NCBI RefSeq assembly: GCF_900636545.1
Contig: NZ_LR134290.1
Location: forward strand, 3,596,001 to 3,660,000
Reading direction: 5' to 3'
Source of the DNA: Pseudomonas mendocina
GTDB taxonomy: Bacteria; Pseudomonadota; Gammaproteobacteria; Pseudomonadales; Pseudomonadaceae
DNA length: 64,000 nucleotides
Shown: positions 61,337 through 64,000 of the stretch, piece after piece
How the letters are laid out: each line of letters opens with the position of its first letter
Position numbering within the stretch: the first letter of the stretch is position 1
Made by a program: the position numbers and the translations under genes
Notes under the pieces: model-generated
Databases searched by the model: none
Told to the model about the DNA's origin: nothing
Seen by the model: only the letters and a program-made list of their open reading frames with translations

Positions 61337-62026
61337 ATGGAACTACCCTGGGCGCATCACGACCGTCCCGTTGCCCGTATCGGGCGCGGCGATACTTACG
61401 AACTCCACCTGGCTTCCCCTGGCAGCGCGCGGCGCGCGGTGCTGGAGCAGTTCATCCGCCAGCGCTTCGAGTTGCAGCACGGTGCACGCATCCGTCACTT
61501 CATGCCCTGCCTGTTCGGCCTGGAAAACCAGGCCGGTCAGTTGCTCGGTGCAGTGGGCGTGCGTGGCGGCAACAGCGGCGCGCTGTTTCTCGAGCGCTAC
61601 CTGAACGAGCCGATCGAAACCGCCATCGGTGCCCGCCTTGGTCATGTCGAACCTGGTCGTGGCGAGGTGGTGGAAGTCGGCAACCTGGCTGCCGACAGTC
61701 CCGGTGCTGCGCGCCTGCTGATCGTCGCCCTGACCGATTTGCTGGTAGCCCTGGGTTTCCGCTGGGTCACCTTCACCGGTACGCCGACGCTGCTCAACAG
61801 CTTCCAACGCCTGGGCCTGACCCCCATCGCCCTGGGCGAGGCCGACCCGGCGCGCATGGGCGAAGAGCTGGCCGACTGGGGCAACTACTACGCCAACCGC
61901 CCACTGGTGATGGCCGGCGACATCCATGGCGGCCATCAGCGCCTGCTGCAACTGGGCGCCTATCCCCGTCTCGGCCACCAACCACTCTATGCCCTGGAGG
62001 ACATGCCCAATGTGGTCTGCAGCTGA
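61337..62026 (+). CDS. Thermostable-hemolysin family protein (GNAT-like)
   Basis: A 229-aa cytoplasmic protein, beginning ELPWAHHDRPVARIGRGDTY, with RRAVLEQFIRQRFELQHGAR and IRHFMPCLFGLENQAGQLL followed by AAVGVR-type strands, and EVGNLAADSPGAARLLIVAL TDLL in the region that binds CoA in acetyltransferases. The family is named after a Vibrio thermostable hemolysin, but its fold resembles N-acyltransferases, so acyl transfer to a small molecule is a better guess (inference). It has no signal peptide. Its end overlaps the next gene by 17 nt, so the two are cotranslated. It is divergent from nothing; the REP array precedes it. Confidence 0.82.
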   Translation: MELPWAHHDRPVARIGRGDTYELHLASPGSARRAVLEQFIRQRFELQHGARIRHFMPCLFGLENQAGQLLGAVGVRGGNSGALFLERYLNEPIETAIGARLGHVEPGRGEVVEVGNLAADSPGAARLLIVALTDLLVALGFRWVTFTGTPTLLNSFQRLGLTPIALGEADPARMGEELADWGNYYANRPLVMAGDIHGGHQRLLQLGAYPRLGHQPLYALEDMPNVVCS

Positions 62027-63458
62027 ATCCTTCTTCGAGCATCTAGCCGCCTTTGGTCCGCGCACGGCGCTGGCCGAGGATGGTCACGAACTCACCTATG
62101 ACGGTCTGCTGGCAGCCGTGGCCAGCCGCAGCCGTCATCTGCGCGAGCTGGGCGCCCAGCGCGTGGCACTGGCGCTGGATAACGGTATCGACTGGATACT
62201 GTGGGATCTGGCGGCGTTGCATGCCGGCCTGGTCTGCGTGCCGGTACCCGGGTTCTTCTCCGCCGATCAGCAACGCCATGTGCTCGACAGCGCCGGCATC
62301 GATTGCCTGATCGGCGCCGGTGCACCCGGCTTCGCCACCGTCGAGAACGGCATTCATCGCCGCTCGGTGGCGCAACCGCCCGAGCTGCACGCCGGCACCT
62401 GCAAGATCACCTACACCTCCGGCACCACCGGTCAGCCCAAGGGCGTGTGCCTGGATCTGGCCACGCAACTGGCGGTGGCCGACAGCCTGGTCAAGGCCAG
62501 CGCCAGCCGCGAAGTGGAGCGCCATCTGTGCATCCTGCCGCTGGCGACCCTGCTGGAGAACATTGCTGGCGTCTACGCCCCGCTGCTGGCCGGTGCGCGC
62601 GTGGAGTTGATGCCGATGGCACAGATCGGCCTGAGCGGCGCCAGTGGCTTCGACCTGATGCGCTTTCTGCAGGCGCTGCAAGCCGCCCAGCCGAACAGCC
62701 TGATCCTGCTGCCGCAACTGCTACTGGCGCTGGTCAGCGCAGCCGAGCGCAAACTGCCGGTACCGGGCTCACTGCGCTTCGTCGCCGTCGGTGGCGGGCG
62801 CGTCTCGGCCCAGTTGCTGCAGCGCGCCGATGCGCTGGGTCTGCCAATTTTCGAGGGCTACGGGCTGTCCGAGTGCGCCTCGGTGGTCTGCCTGAACACC
62901 CCCGAGCAGCGCCATATCGGCAGCACCGGCAAACCGCTGGAGCATCTGCAGATCCGCCTGACGGATGACGGCGAGGTGCTGGTCAAGGGCGCGCGCATGC
63001 TCGGCTACATCGGCGACCCGGCGCCGCAAGGCGAGTGGCTGGGCACCGGCGACCTCGGTCATTTCGAGGACGGTTTCCTGGTGCTGCATGGGCGCAAGAA
63101 GCATCAGTTCATCACCGCCTATGGGCGCAACGTCAACCCGGAATGGGTCGAGTCCGAGTTGGTGCAACAGCTGCCTATCGCCCAGGCCTGGCTGCACGGC
63201 GAGGCGCTGCCGGCCAACGTCGCGGTGCTGGTGCCGCGCTTTCCCAACACCCCTGACGCGCAGTTGCAGGCGGCCGTGGACGCCGTCAATCACGGCCTGC
63301 CGGACTACGCCCGAGTGCACCACTGGCTGCGCGCCGATGCCCCCTTCAACGCGAGCAACGACCTGGCCACGGCCAACGGCCGCCTGCGCCGCACTGCCCT
63401 GTTCAATCATTACCAAGCCGCCATCGAAGCGTTGATGGCAGAAGGAGTACACGCATGA
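62010..63458 (+). CDS. AMP-dependent acyl ligase (ANL superfamily), C-terminal catalytic Lys replaced by Arg
   Basis: A 482-aa adenylate-forming enzyme. The core P-loop is TYTSGTTGQPKGVCLDL (about residues 135-151), the substrate-binding GYGLSECASVVCLN follows, and GTGDLGHFEDGFLVLHGRKK is the hinge motif. The C-terminal A10-type segment reads LATANGRLRR, so the residue that is normally the adenylation lysine is Arg458. It lacks about 20-40 residues against common acyl-CoA synthetases. It likely activates a carboxylic acid for the partner proteins. The start at 62010 overlaps the upstream stop and its end overlaps the next ATG in ATGA. Confidence 0.88.
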   Translation: MWSAAESFFEHLAAFGPRTALAEDGHELTYDGLLAAVASRSRHLRELGAQRVALALDNGIDWILWDLAALHAGLVCVPVPGFFSADQQRHVLDSAGIDCLIGAGAPGFATVENGIHRRSVAQPPELHAGTCKITYTSGTTGQPKGVCLDLATQLAVADSLVKASASREVERHLCILPLATLLENIAGVYAPLLAGARVELMPMAQIGLSGASGFDLMRFLQALQAAQPNSLILLPQLLLALVSAAERKLPVPGSLRFVAVGGGRVSAQLLQRADALGLPIFEGYGLSECASVVCLNTPEQRHIGSTGKPLEHLQIRLTDDGEVLVKGARMLGYIGDPAPQGEWLGTGDLGHFEDGFLVLHGRKKHQFITAYGRNVNPEWVESELVQQLPIAQAWLHGEALPANVAVLVPRFPNTPDAQLQAAVDAVNHGLPDYARVHHWLRADAPFNASNDLATANGRLRRTALFNHYQAAIEALMAEGVHA

Positions 63459-64000
63459 GCTTCTACGAATCCCTGCTGGCTCAGACCCAGGCTGAACGCG
63501 ACTACCTGCTCGGCGCACCGATCATCCAGCAGGCCATGACCGGCCAGGTCGCCTTGCGCAGCTACATCGCCTTCCTCACCGAGGCCTACCACCACGTCAA
63601 GCACACCGTACCGCTGCTGATGGCCTGCGGCGCACGCCTGCCGGAACGTCTGGAATGGCTGCGCGAAGCCATCGCCGAGTACATCGAAGAGGAAACCGGG
63701 CACCAGGAGTGGGTGCTCAATGACATCGCCGCCTGCGGTGCGGACAAGGATGCGGTGCGCCATGGCACGCCGCACATGTCCACCGAACTGATGGTGGCCT
63801 ATGTCTACGACCGCATCGCCCGGCACAACCCGGTGAGCTTCTTCGGCATGGTCAACGTGCTCGAAGGCACCAGCATCGCCCTGGCCACCCAGGCCGCCGG
63901 CATCATCCAGGACAAGCTGCAACTGCCGAACAAGGCCTTCAGCTACCTCAACTCCCACGGCAGCCTGGACCTGGAGCACATCGAGTTCTTCAAGAAGCTG
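63455..64000 (+). CDS. Haem-oxygenase-fold di-iron oxidase-like protein, N-terminal 182 residues (window ends)
   Basis: The frame is open for 182 codons and runs off the right edge. It reads MSFYESLLAQTQAERDYLLG with an all-helical TenA/PqqC pattern. Candidate metal ligands in the order expected of UndA-type oxidases are: Glu43-Ala-Tyr-His-His, Glu80-x-x-His83 (EETGHQEW), Glu137 (VLEGTS) and His175 (LDLEHIEFF). Enzymes of this type oxidise fatty or amino-acid-derived substrates with O2, e.g. removing carbon or forming alkenes. Its ATG overlaps the ligase stop (ATGA), so the two act together. The assignment is from motif reading. Confidence 0.8.
   Translation, partial: MSFYESLLAQTQAERDYLLGAPIIQQAMTGQVALRSYIAFLTEAYHHVKHTVPLLMACGARLPERLEWLREAIAEYIEEETGHQEWVLNDIAACGADKDAVRHGTPHMSTELMVAYVYDRIARHNPVSFFGMVNVLEGTSIALATQAAGIIQDKLQLPNKAFSYLNSHGSLDLEHIEFFKKL

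Overview
The window is a gene-dense, GC-rich chromosomal segment of a Pseudomonas species. The case rests on gene content (two-domain polyphosphate:AMP phosphotransferase, fused MnmC, OpgGH, PsiE, YebG behind a CTGT-N8-ACAG LexA box, class I fumarase, D-serine dehydratase, many LysR and GlxA/AraC regulators) and on several families of Pseudomonas-type REP repeats. A P. mendocina/P. oleovorans-like lineage is my guess and was not tested. I saw no tRNA, rRNA or CRISPR.

Layout. 1-10.4 kb: GlxA-type regulator divergent from an MBL-fold gene cut by the window edge, a 57-aa small gene, a three-module flavin/ferredoxin reductase, a glutathione transferase, two tandem overlapping LysR genes, a LysE exporter, a thiolase and Pap. 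10.5-26.7 kb: mnmC, a DMT transporter, a compact UvrD-like helicase, LysR plus MFS transporter, a candidate structured sRNA behind a cytochrome b561 gene, then the periplasmic glucan genes opgG-opgH preceded by bglX and a divergent AraC regulator. 26.8-43.3 kb: SNF2/SWIM helicase, PsiE, an exported MBL hydrolase, yebG, DUF488, a transporter, an amino-acid dehydrogenase, a SirB1 protein, PilZ, small envelope proteins, a tandem Usp protein, pyruvate kinase, an enoyl-CoA hydratase coupled to a tiny membrane protein, and a diguanylate cyclase overlapping a ferredoxin reductase. 43.4-52.1 kb: fumarase, dsdA, DUF1028, GlxA regulator divergent from a cysteine hydrolase, the overlapping GNAT-nitrilase-zapE operon, and a SnoaL-like protein.

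52.1-60.8 kb is a defence locus on the minus strand: hsdM, hsdS, a GIY-YIG nuclease gene, a DUF1016/YhcG nuclease gene and hsdR. The DUF1016 gene carries a 140-bp miniature inverted-repeat element. A second copy of the same element (170 bp) lies at 3.9-4.1 kb between the GST and reductase genes. The island is bounded on one side by the stop codon of the SnoaL gene (1 nt away) and on the other by a tandem array of a 95-bp REP-containing unit.

61.3-64 kb begins a plus-strand overlapping operon: a thermostable-hemolysin/GNAT-like protein, an AMP-dependent ligase in which the usual C-terminal catalytic lysine is read as arginine, and a haem-oxygenase-fold di-iron oxidase-like protein that runs off the window. 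This looks like the start of a small, fatty-acid-type tailoring pathway and is the best candidate here for undescribed biochemistry.
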